From assembly GCA_030039695.1 (NCBI GenBank), contig JASHVB010000688.1, forward strand, positions 1 through 10,074: a stretch of DNA of 10,074 nucleotides, written 5' to 3'. The position numbers and the translations under genes are program-made. This DNA comes from Acetobacteraceae bacterium (GTDB lineage Bacteria > Pseudomonadota > Alphaproteobacteria > Acetobacterales > Acetobacteraceae). Below, piece after piece: positions 1 through 5,793 of this stretch. Below the pieces are notes generated by a model. It was not told the DNA's origin and ran no database searches. It saw only the letters and a program-made list of their open reading frames with translations. Every line of letters begins with the position of its first letter. Positions within the stretch are counted from its first letter, which is position 1.

Positions 1-112
1 GCTGCAGGCCGGCGAGGCAGGTGGCGATCTCCACGGGCGTCAACGCGGGGATGGGGAACAGGAAGCCATTGTAGTGAAAGGAGTCGACCTGCTCCTGGGT
101 CAGCGTCTTCAT
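1..112 (-). CDS. Phytanoyl-CoA dioxygenase family protein, N-terminal fragment (cut by window edge)
   Basis: Only the first 37 residues are in the window. They begin MKTLTQEQVDSFHYNGFLFP and continue with IPALTPVEIA. The pattern LT.EQ...F...GFL.PI.ALT..E is the usual opening of the PhyH family: Fe(II)/2-oxoglutarate-dependent, non-haem oxygenases that hydroxylate small organic or lipid-like substrates. The metal-binding HxD...H residues lie outside the window, so activity cannot be judged. The start ATG (minus strand, 112-110) is preceded by a good GGGAGGG ribosome site about 5 bases upstream. The gene points away from the rest of the window, downstream of the sigma factor on the same strand but separated by about 200 bases. 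The family call rests on a short stretch and could be another oxygenase of the same superfamily. Confidence 0.65.
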   Translation of the reverse strand, partial: MKTLTQEQVDSFHYNGFLFPIPALTPVEIATCLAGLQ

Positions 113-225
113 GTTGCCCTCCCGACGCGATGAGCTGCTGAGCGGAGAGCATCACGTTGCAGCATCGGGTGCAAGAACACCGCCAGCAGATCCGTAGCGA
201 TCGAGCTGCAAACCGCCACCGACGA

Positions 226-273
226 GGGGCCGGCCGCATAAAAGATCCGCTTGGTATACCCCTCGCCGGCCCC
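226..273. repeat. 9-bp inverted repeat between the sigma gene and the dioxygenase gene
   Basis: GGGGCCGGC (226-234) and its exact reverse complement GCCGGCCCC (265-273) enclose a 30-base AT-richer loop containing ATAAAA and TATACC. It lies 46 bases past the stop of the sigma factor gene and upstream of the dioxygenase start on the minus strand. It could be a long-loop terminator for the sigma transcript or part of a regulatory region. No T-run follows, so a terminator call is weak. Nothing else was recognised in the 206-base gap 113-318. Confidence 0.25.
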
Positions 274-318
274 GCTGTGGCGACCTCTACCGTCGCAGGC
301 GGGAGAGATTCCCGGCGC

Positions 319-816
319 TTATGCCGCCTTGCTTTGCGGCTGCTGCTCCCCAGACAAATAGGCTCGCAGCTGCAAGCGCGCGCGATGCACACGGCTCTTC
401 AGCGTGCCGATCGCGCAGCCTGTACGCTCCGCAGCATCCTCATACGAATTCTCCTGCAACACGATCATGAACAACGCCTCGCGCTGATCCGGCGGCAGCC
501 GATCCACCGCCCAGCCAAGTTCGCGCAAAGCGGTACGGTCCTCGTGCGCCGCGGGCATCGGCACGTCCGGCAGATTGTCCATATCGGTGAATTCGCGCCG
601 GTTACGCACGCTGCTGATGAAATGGTTGATCATGATGCGATGTACCCAAGCGGAAAAGTTCGTACCAGGAATAAAGCAATCTTTGGCAATGAGTGCCTTG
701 GTCGCCACATCCTGTGTCAGGTCCTCGGCAGCGGCTCGGTTGCGCGTGAGCGCCAAGGCCCATACCCGCATCTTTGGAAGGAAAAGCGTGAGTTGCTCCT
801 GAAAATCCTGCGACAT
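319..816 (-). CDS. ECF (group 4) RNA polymerase sigma factor
   Basis: A 165-residue sigma-70 family protein of ECF size with only the sigma2 and sigma4 domains. Sigma2 spans about residues 10-77 and shows AEDLTQDV (30-37) and GTNFSAWVHRI (51-61). Sigma4 spans about 97-154 and shows LPPDQREAL (107-115) and the helix-turn-helix stretch YEDAAERTGCAIGTLKSRV. PGTNFSAW, LPxDQREAL and the GCAxGTxKSRVxRAR ending resemble the EcfG-like general-stress sigma factors of alphaproteobacteria, but no NepR or PhyR gene is visible nearby to support that role. The protein would direct core polymerase to an alternative promoter class. The ATG at 816 follows AGGAG with 8 bases of spacing, and sigma2 begins directly after it. 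No anti-sigma factor gene is adjacent on either side. The family is very likely, the subgroup uncertain. Confidence 0.92.
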   Translation of the reverse strand: MSQDFQEQLTLFLPKMRVWALALTRNRAAAEDLTQDVATKALIAKDCFIPGTNFSAWVHRIMINHFISSVRNRREFTDMDNLPDVPMPAAHEDRTALRELGWAVDRLPPDQREALFMIVLQENSYEDAAERTGCAIGTLKSRVHRARLQLRAYLSGEQQPQSKAA

Positions 817-1044
817 GCGCTATCACTCCTGCAGATCGAATCGTCAGTGCAGTCAGTGACAAAGGATATATGAAGCACATCCACTGCGAACGCGTTGAAT
901 CGGTTATTTGATCGCGCATTGCATGTATTGCGCGCGGATGTGAGCCGTCACTCGCGGCGACGTCATCGGAATGCGGTAATATGCTCCGCATAACGCTGAC
1001 GATTTTGTTGGTATTACTCACGAATTCGTGCGCAAGGGTGCACC
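817..1044. promoter_or_regulatory. Divergent intergenic region with a 22-bp imperfect palindrome (913-934)
   Basis: A 228-base gap between the sigma factor start (minus) and the transglycosylase pseudogene (plus). It is AT-richer than the flanks. Its clearest structure is a dyad at 913-934 with arms CGCGCA and TGCGCG around a symmetric core (18 of 22 positions self-complementary by hand count). A second small dyad, ATGCGG (971-976) and CCGCAT (986-991), sits nearer the pseudogene. Either could be an operator or part of a promoter for the sigma gene. No convincing -35/-10 pair or EcfG-type GGAAC...GTT motif was found, so the promoter itself is assumed rather than seen. Confidence 0.3.
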
Positions 1045-1734
1045 ATGCGCACCCTTGGCCGGCTATATTTGTTCGCCCTGCTCCAGCTCCCCCGCCGCGC
1101 TGGCGCTGGGACGCGGGGCAACGTCGCGGTCTCAGATGTGCGAGGCGGCGATCGTCAGTACCGAATACGACGACCGGCTACCGGCGCAACTGCCTGGCGA
1201 CATCGCCCGCGTCGAAAGCGGCCGGCCCGATCCGCGAACCGATCGGCTCGGGCGCCGGCGCTCGACAATCAAGGCCGAGGCCATCGGCGCCTGCTTCCAG
1301 ACCAAGCCTGCGGCGATCGCCGCCGTCCGGCGAGTGTGGGCGCGGGGCGTGCGCTCGATCGATGTTGGCTGCCTGCAGATCAACCCGATGTTTCACCCGA
1401 ACGACTTTGCGTCGCTCGATAAGGCGTCTGAGCGGTGGCCAACGCGTTTTAGCCGGCGCACTTTCTGAACGATCTGCGCGCCGGCACGCCTGATTGGCTG
1501 CCGTCGATCGCCGAAGACCACTCGGAGGCACCGGCGCCGGGGAAGGACTATCGCGACCGCGTGGTGGCGCTTTGCCACCATCCGGGGCTGCCTCGCTGGG
1601 GACCGGGTCTGGGGACGGCATATCAGGATTTCAGGCCAAGCCGCCGGATTGACGCTGACGTCGCCGGATCCAGCCAGGTCTATGCTGCGTTTACGACCCG
1701 CAATCCCGGGCTGGCGTACAATCCGCGATGCTGA
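1045..1734 (+). pseudogene. Decayed lytic transglycosylase (SLT domain) gene
   Basis: Homology to a secreted soluble lytic transglycosylase can be followed through shifting frames. From 1045 the first frame gives a signal-peptide-like start (MRTLGRLYLFALLQL). Between about 1100 and 1135 it shifts to the frame reading MCEAAIVSTEYDD, then IARVESGRPDP with the catalytic-type Glu of SLT domains, then GVRSIDVGCLQINPMFHPN. Between about 1424 and 1441 it shifts back to the first frame, where TAG at 1450-1452 interrupts VANAF/PAHFLNDLRAG. It continues to SSQVYAAF and NPGLAYNPRC and stops at 1732-1734. The expected intact product is about 230 residues acting on periplasmic peptidoglycan. The usual PWPWT-like segment is also degraded (RRRST). 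Two frameshifts plus an internal stop make a functional product very unlikely. No secretion-system neighbours are visible, so the ancestral role is unknown. Confidence 0.8.
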
Positions 1735-1823
1735 CACCGCGCGCGAACGTCGCGGCCGCGGCGCCGCCGAGAGGCCAGTGCTGGCAGTTGTGCGTTTGTT
1801 GCTCGCGCTCAGAGCGGGCATGA

Positions 1824-1846
1824 ATGGCCGCCGCAGGGGCGGCCAT
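1824..1846 (-). terminator. Perfect 9-bp GC-rich hairpin after the barrel-protein gene
   Basis: ATGGCCGCC (1824-1832) pairs perfectly with GGCGGCCAT (1838-1846) across a 5-base loop. It begins 14 bases past the stop codon of the minus-strand gene ending at 1861. The placement suits a transcription terminator for that gene. There is no T-run on either strand, so it may be a weak terminator or a 3'-end stabilising stem. The rest of 1735-1860 holds nothing I recognise. Confidence 0.4.
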
Positions 1847-1860
1847 GCTCGGCACGCCGC

Positions 1861-2499
1861 TCAGCGCGTCCGCACGTAGCGCTTCAGCCGCAGCGTCAGC
1901 AGGTCGCGGAAATGCGGGCGCATCCGGCGAGTCCATTCGGTATCCGCCGCCTTGGTCCATGCATCGGATCGCGACACCTCAGGTGACCCCAGGTGATAGA
2001 GTGCCAGGTATTTCCGCGGCACGTCGGCTGCGCCGGCACGGAAACGGCGGGCGCACAGCACACCTGGAACGGCGCCGAGCTGTGGCAGATGCTCGGCATT
2101 GTACCATTCGTTGAATTCGTGCTCTGCTGCCGGATCGACATTCATCGACGCCACCAACAGGGCGCTCGCGCCGGTCGGCGCTGTCAGCTCGCCAGGGAGC
2201 ATCTGATCACCCTCGAAACGCATGATGCGCTGACACATGGCGGTGACCCGCTTCGTCCACACGGATGTGTTCGCCCCGCCGATCGCCTGATACGGTGGGC
2301 TGTCCAGCACGCCGCGGCTTTCAAGGTCATAGGTGGCGACGGCAATCTTCGGGTTCTCCTCGCCGATCCATCGTTCAGCGTTCAGAAAGCCGGGCACGCG
2401 CTGACGTTCCGGGACGTGTTCGAGATCGTACCAGTCGTTGAATTCGTCCTCGTAGGCACCGGAATAGTCGAACGAGGCGAACAGCAGACCCTTGGCCAT
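1861..2499 (-). CDS. Two-domain dimeric alpha/beta-barrel (EthD-like) protein
   Basis: A 212-residue protein made of two related halves. Residues 19-43 carry EFNDWYDLEHVPERQRVPGF and residues 128-152 carry EFNEWYNAEHLPQLGAVPGV. Both follow the pattern EFN.WY..EH.P....VPG...A.R, typical of ferredoxin-like dimeric barrels such as EthD-type proteins. Tandem fusion lets one chain form what is usually a homodimer. Members occur next to degradative oxygenases, but the reaction here is unknown. There is no signal peptide or membrane segment, so it is probably cytoplasmic. The start at 2499 (MAKGLLFASF) follows GGAGG. A longer reading from 2685 is rejected because its extra 62 residues overlap the divergent gene and lack family character. 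It diverges from the MBL hydrolase gene, 103 bases away, suggesting shared control. Confidence 0.85.
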   Translation of the reverse strand: MAKGLLFASFDYSGAYEDEFNDWYDLEHVPERQRVPGFLNAERWIGEENPKIAVATYDLESRGVLDSPPYQAIGGANTSVWTKRVTAMCQRIMRFEGDQMLPGELTAPTGASALLVASMNVDPAAEHEFNEWYNAEHLPQLGAVPGVLCARRFRAGAADVPRKYLALYHLGSPEVSRSDAWTKAADTEWTRRMRPHFRDLLTLRLKRYVRTR

Positions 2500-2602
2500 G
2501 GCGGTTTCCTCCCGTTGCGGCGACGATTCTGGCACCGAGGCCGCGGCGTTGCCAGCCCGGGTGCTTTGCTGCATGTACGGTGGGAAACGCAACGAGGATG
2601 CC
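2500..2602. promoter_or_regulatory. Divergent promoter region between barrel protein and MBL hydrolase
   Basis: 103 bases separate two outward-facing starts, and each start has its own Shine-Dalgarno sequence (GGAGG on the minus side, GAGG on the plus side). Promoters for both directions should lie here or overlap the opposite gene. The sequence is GC-rich, and I could not identify a convincing -35/-10 pair or an operator dyad. Confidence 0.35.
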
Positions 2603-3457
2603 ATGCCCTTCCTGACGGAACACGAACCCGAACGCGGCGCGGTGTTGCCAGTAATGCCCGGCATTTCCCGCATTGTCGCGCCCAATCCGGGGCCGATGAC
2701 GTATTACGGCACCAATACGTACCTGATCGACACGACCGAAGGCATGGTGGTGCTGGATCCCGGGCCGGAGAACCATCCGGAGCATGTGCAGGCGATTTTG
2801 CGTGCGACAGGCAAGAACGTCGCGCTGATCCTGATCAGCCACACGCACCACGACCACATCGGCGCAGTTCCCGAGTTGCAGGATATCACAGGCGCGCCTG
2901 TCGTAGCGTTCCGGATCAGCGGCGCGGAGACATTTGCAGCGGACATCAAGCTGGCCGACGGTGATGCTGTCGCCAACATGCTGGCGCTGCACACGCCCGG
3001 CCATGCGCTGGATCATTTGTGCTATGCGCTGCAGGCTAAGGACGGCACCGCGGTGTTGTTTTCAGCCGATCACGTCATGTCATGGTCCACCAGCGTGGTC
3101 AGCCCGCCAGGCGGGGACATGGCCGACTATTTCAACAGCCTGCGTCTGTTGCTCGACCGCACCGATGACGTGTTCCTGCCCGGCCATGGTCCGCTCCTCC
3201 CGCAACCGCGCGAACTGGTGCGCGAGATGCTCACGCACCGGATGGCACGCGAGCAAGCGATTGCGGCGAAGCTGCGCCGCGATGGCGCGGCAGACACTCA
3301 CACGTTGATGAATACGATCTATTCTCAGATCCATCCGCGGCTGCGCCGTGCGGCGGAACGCAATGTGCTGGCGCACCTTTTGAAGCTGGAGTCGGAAGGT
3401 AAGGTCGTCCGCGATGGCGATCTGTGGCGCGGCATGACCGCAGAGGCCGAGACGTGA
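2603..3457 (+). CDS. MBL-fold metallo-hydrolase, LACTB2-like, with C-terminal winged-helix region
   Basis: A 284-residue protein of the metallo-beta-lactamase superfamily. The di-zinc site is complete: HTHHDH motif with H80, H82, D84 and H85, then H134 in TPGH, D156 in SADH and H195 in PGHG. The opening NPGPMTYYGTNTYLI and the final segment of about 75 residues (helical, ending in a LLKLESEGKV winged-helix-like stretch) match the LACTB2/RNase-Z-like hydrolase subgroup rather than true beta-lactamases. Relatives hydrolyse thioesters, esters or nucleic acids, so the substrate is open. Given the neighbours, a thioester or lactone intermediate is plausible. No signal peptide is seen. The start at 2603 follows GAGG and matches where the domain begins; a longer in-frame reading from 2492 would extend into the divergent promoter. 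Its TGA overlaps the GTG of the next, broken gene (GTGA). Confidence 0.92.
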   Translation: MPFLTEHEPERGAVLPVMPGISRIVAPNPGPMTYYGTNTYLIDTTEGMVVLDPGPENHPEHVQAILRATGKNVALILISHTHHDHIGAVPELQDITGAPVVAFRISGAETFAADIKLADGDAVANMLALHTPGHALDHLCYALQAKDGTAVLFSADHVMSWSTSVVSPPGGDMADYFNSLRLLLDRTDDVFLPGHGPLLPQPRELVREMLTHRMAREQAIAAKLRRDGAADTHTLMNTIYSQIHPRLRRAAERNVLAHLLKLESEGKVVRDGDLWRGMTAEAET

Positions 3458-3710
3458 CCAAGCTGTGGTTCCGCGCAAGCAGATACGGTTGGGGTTGGAA
3501 ACGGGCCCATATAGAGGCTGGCGGGTGTTGGCAGCGTTCCTGGCTGGCGTGGTACTCTACCCCGCGGCGCCGATCTATCGCGCGCAGCATGGCCCGCCGA
3601 TGGTTCGCGGGATCGTTGCATTCTAGCTGTGCCTTGCGATCTTCGTCGTCGCCCTGATCGTCGTCGGCTGGAATACCGGCGAACCGCCGGGCTTGCCGTG
3701 GAGGAATTAG
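3454..3710 (+). pseudogene. Broken small membrane protein gene between MBL hydrolase and P450
   Basis: The reading starts at GTG 3454, overlapping the upstream stop, as TKLWFRASRYGWGW. It then shifts frame near 3513-3516, where one base appears to be missing, and resumes as GWRVLAAFLAGVVLYP. It meets an in-frame TAG at 3624-3626, then continues LCLAIFVVALIVVGWNTGE to a stop at 3708-3710. Rejoined, this is a protein of about 85 residues with two hydrophobic helices and a WFRARRYGWGW-type start, the pattern of uncharacterised small inner-membrane proteins of proteobacteria. A frameshift plus an internal stop argue that it is dead. It still sits in the operon, and its last bases supply the ribosome site (GGAGG) of the P450 gene. 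Its function was never known. Confidence 0.7.
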
Positions 3711-3711
3711 C

Positions 3712-4896
3712 ATGCCGATTCCCAGCCTCGACATTGATCCGTACTGCCGGGAGTTCTTTGACAATCCGTTTCCCATACATGCGGCGCTGCGCGACGCCGG
3801 CCCGGTCGCTTATCTGACACGTTACGACGTGTTCGCCGTTGCGCGTCATGAGGATGTCAAGGCCACGCTCGCGGACTGGCAGAGCTTCTCGTCCCAACGC
3901 GGCGTCGGGCTGAGCGACTTCGCCAAAGAGAAGCCGTGGCGGCTGCCCAGCCTGCTGCTGGAGAAGGATCCGCCGCTGCACGACCGCACGCGCAAGGTTA
4001 TGGACCGCGTGTTGTCGCCGGCGGCGGTACGCGCACTCCGTGCGGAATTTGCCGGTGCCGCGGACACGCTGATCGACGAACTGCTGCAACGCCAACGCTT
4101 TGACGCGGTACGCGACCTTGGGGAGGCTTATCCACTGACGGTGTTTCCCGACGCGGTCGGCATGCCGCGCGAGAACCGGCGCTTTCTGCTGCCCTACGGC
4201 AACATGGTGTTCAACAGCTTCGGCCCGCGCAACGATTTCTTTGAGACAGCGGTGCAGGATGCTGCGCCGGTGTTGGACTGGGTGCAGACGCAGTCGAAGC
4301 GAGAGGCGCTCTCGCCGGGCGGCTTGGGCGCGGCAATCCACGCCGCGGCTGACGCCGGCGACGTGACGCGGGATGAGGCGGAGATCTTGGTGCGTTCGCT
4401 GCTGACCGCGGGTGTAGACACGACCGTGAACGGTATTGGTGCAGCTTTGTATTGCCTGGCGCGTTTCCCGGAGCAGTTCGCCAAGCTGCGTGCCGATCCG
4501 TCGCTGGCGCGTACGGCGTTCGAGGAAGCGGTGCGGCTGGAAAGTCCGGTGCAGACGTTCTTCCGCACCACGACACGTGAGGTCGAGATCGGCGGCGAAC
4601 ATGTCGGCGAGGGACGCAAGGTGCTGATGTTTCTCGGCGCGGCAAATCGAGATCCACGGCGGTGGGAAAAGCCGGACGAGTACGACATCACGCGGCGGAA
4701 CGCGGACCATGTCGGTTTCGGCCACGGCATCCATGGCTGCGTCGGTGCGGTGCTGGCGCGGCTGGAGGGCGAGCTGATTCTCGGTGCGCTGGCGCGGAAA
4801 TGCGCGGCGATTGAGATCAGCGGCGAACCCAAGCGGCGCTACAACAACACACTGCGCGGCATGGCGAGCCTGCCGGTGACGCTGCGGGCAGCATAG
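3712..4896 (+). CDS. Cytochrome P450, CYP199A-like (para-substituted benzoate oxidation predicted)
   Basis: A complete soluble bacterial P450 of 394 residues. I-helix AGVDTT (233-238) has the acid-alcohol pair D236/T237; K-helix ExxR is E272/R275; the haem loop FGHGIHGCVG (336-345) has proximal ligand C343. Long stretches (VQTFFRTTTREVE, LMFLGAANRDPRRW, NNTLRGMASLPV) agree with what I recall of CYP199A2/A4 of Rhodopseudomonas palustris, which demethylate 4-methoxybenzoate and oxidise other para-substituted benzoates. The residues known to hold the substrate carboxylate there (Arg92, Ser95, Arg243, Ser244 in CYP199A4, from memory) align with R77, S80, R228 and S229 here. Electrons should come from a ferredoxin and reductase, neither encoded nearby. 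The ATG follows GGAGG with 7 bases of spacing. The family is certain; CYP199A assignment likely; substrate inferred. Confidence 0.95.
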   Translation: MPIPSLDIDPYCREFFDNPFPIHAALRDAGPVAYLTRYDVFAVARHEDVKATLADWQSFSSQRGVGLSDFAKEKPWRLPSLLLEKDPPLHDRTRKVMDRVLSPAAVRALRAEFAGAADTLIDELLQRQRFDAVRDLGEAYPLTVFPDAVGMPRENRRFLLPYGNMVFNSFGPRNDFFETAVQDAAPVLDWVQTQSKREALSPGGLGAAIHAAADAGDVTRDEAEILVRSLLTAGVDTTVNGIGAALYCLARFPEQFAKLRADPSLARTAFEEAVRLESPVQTFFRTTTREVEIGGEHVGEGRKVLMFLGAANRDPRRWEKPDEYDITRRNADHVGFGHGIHGCVGAVLARLEGELILGALARKCAAIEISGEPKRRYNNTLRGMASLPVTLRAA

Positions 4897-4897
4897 A

Positions 4898-4929
4898 TGT
4901 CATTGCCAGGAGCGCGGGGCCTCGCCATG
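4898..4929. repeat. REP-like imperfect hairpin between P450 and first cupin
   Basis: CATTGCCAGG (4901-4910) and CCTCGCCATG (4920-4929) pair at 8 of 10 positions across a 9-base GC-rich loop. The element opens with TGTCATTGC, the same nine bases that open the palindrome near 8493. TGTCATTGCG-type openings are familiar from dispersed intergenic repeats of Rhizobiales. It fills most of the 49-base gap and could stabilise or attenuate the operon transcript. Confidence 0.35.
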
Positions 4930-4945
4930 ATGAGAGGGAACGTAC

Positions 4946-5299
4946 ATGCGCATTCAGAATCTCTACTGCGACGCCGACGGCGAATCGCACTGGCGCGACA
5001 TCGAGGTGGAATACGTGGAGCAAAACGAGGCCGGTAAGCTGTCGGCGCGGCTGCCGGCGAGCGGCATCATTTTCCGCCAGACACAGGCTGAGCATGACCG
5101 GCCATGGCACCCGGCGCCGCGGCGACAATACATCATCAACCTCGATGCCGGCGTGCAGTTGACCGCGAGCGACGGCGAGGCGCGCGTGATCGGCGCGGGC
5201 GAGGTAGTCCTGGTGGAGGACACCAGCGGCAAGGGCCACCTGTCGAAGTCGGTTAACCACCAGATGCGGCACTCGATCTTTGTGCCGATAGAACAATGA
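4946..5299 (+). CDS. Small cupin-domain protein (copy 1)
   Basis: A single-domain cupin of 117 residues. The central segment WHPAPRRQYIINL, then SDGEARVIGAGEVVLVEDTSGKGH, is the conserved double-strand beta-helix core with histidines in both halves that could bind a metal. It lacks signal or membrane segments. Proteins of this type are usually unassigned: possible isomerases, dioxygenase-like enzymes or small-molecule sensors. By ungapped hand alignment it matches the next gene at 84 of 116 positions (about 72%), so the two arose by tandem duplication. The start ATG at 4946 follows AGAGGGAA, and the spacing to P450 (49 bases) and to copy 2 (12 bases) indicates one operon. A role in handling the P450 substrate or product is inference only. 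Confidence 0.88.
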   Translation: MRIQNLYCDADGESHWRDIEVEYVEQNEAGKLSARLPASGIIFRQTQAEHDRPWHPAPRRQYIINLDAGVQLTASDGEARVIGAGEVVLVEDTSGKGHLSKSVNHQMRHSIFVPIEQ

Positions 5300-5311
5300 A
5301 GGGAGAGAATG

Positions 5312-5662
5312 ATGCGCATCCACAACATCTATGTCGATGACAACGGCGAGACACACTGGCGCGATATCGAAGTCGAATGGGTGGAGGAACGTAACGGAAG
5401 CAAGCTGTCCAAGCGGCTGCCGGCGACCGGGATCATCTTCCGCGAGACCGGCGGCGATTATGACCTGAGTTGGCACCCAGCTCCACGACGGCAATACATT
5501 ATCAACCTCGACGGCGGCGTGCAGATCACCGCGAGCGACGGCGAGGCACGGCAGATCGGCGCCGGCGAAGTGATCCTGGTCGAGGACGTACGTGGCAAGG
5601 GGCATCTGTCGAAATCGATCGGCGGCAAGATGCGGCATTCGATCTTCGTCCCGATCGACTAG
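5312..5662 (+). CDS. Small cupin-domain protein (copy 2)
   Basis: Paralogue of the preceding gene, 116 residues, with the same core: WHPAPRRQYIINLDGGVQ and GAGEVILVEDVRGKGHLSK. The start at 5312 is preferred over the ATG immediately before it (5309) because it aligns exactly with copy 1 (MRIHNIY against MRIQNLY) and leaves better spacing to GGGAG. Differences cluster in three places: residues 26-30, the loop around 45-53 (TGGDYDLS in place of TQAEHDRP), and just after GKGHLSK. The metal-site histidines and the RRQYIINL strand are unchanged. The copies may therefore differ in ligand specificity or act as a heterodimer. A hairpin 12 bases downstream may end the transcript. Confidence 0.88.
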   Translation: MRIHNIYVDDNGETHWRDIEVEWVEERNGSKLSKRLPATGIIFRETGGDYDLSWHPAPRRQYIINLDGGVQITASDGEARQIGAGEVILVEDVRGKGHLSKSIGGKMRHSIFVPID

Positions 5663-5674
5663 TTCGGCACAAGA

Positions 5675-5697
5675 CCTCTCCCACTTCGTGGACGAGG
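5675..5697 (+). terminator. Hairpin after cupin copy 2, same family as the one at 7935
   Basis: CCTCTCCCAC (5675-5684) and GTGGACGAGG (5688-5697) pair at 8 of 10 positions around TTC. It starts 12 bases past a stop codon, is preceded by CGGCACA, and closely resembles the hairpin at 7935-7958, so both look like copies of one dispersed palindrome that may act as a terminator. No T-run follows. Confidence 0.4.
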
Positions 5698-5793
5698 CGA
5701 TGTGTGACGAGCGCGGCGCCTCCGCCAACCAAGCCTCGCTCGCAGGCCGGGCGCTCGAATCCGTTATGTCCGTCCGTGGTGCATCAGGCGAGC

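Noticed and set aside
157..873. Plus-strand open frame (238 codons) opposite the sigma factor
   Set aside because: Covers the sigma gene in antisense; composition is arginine-rich and no domain is seen.
2500..2685. Upstream extension of the minus-strand barrel protein to 2685
   Set aside because: The extra 62 residues lack family character, overlap the MBL hydrolase start, and the internal ATG at 2499 has a strong ribosome site.
3325..4734. Long minus-strand open frame (469 codons) opposite the P450
   Set aside because: It lies antisense to an intact P450 with all catalytic motifs, has arginine-rich low-sense composition and no recognisable domain; typical of antisense frames in GC-rich DNA.
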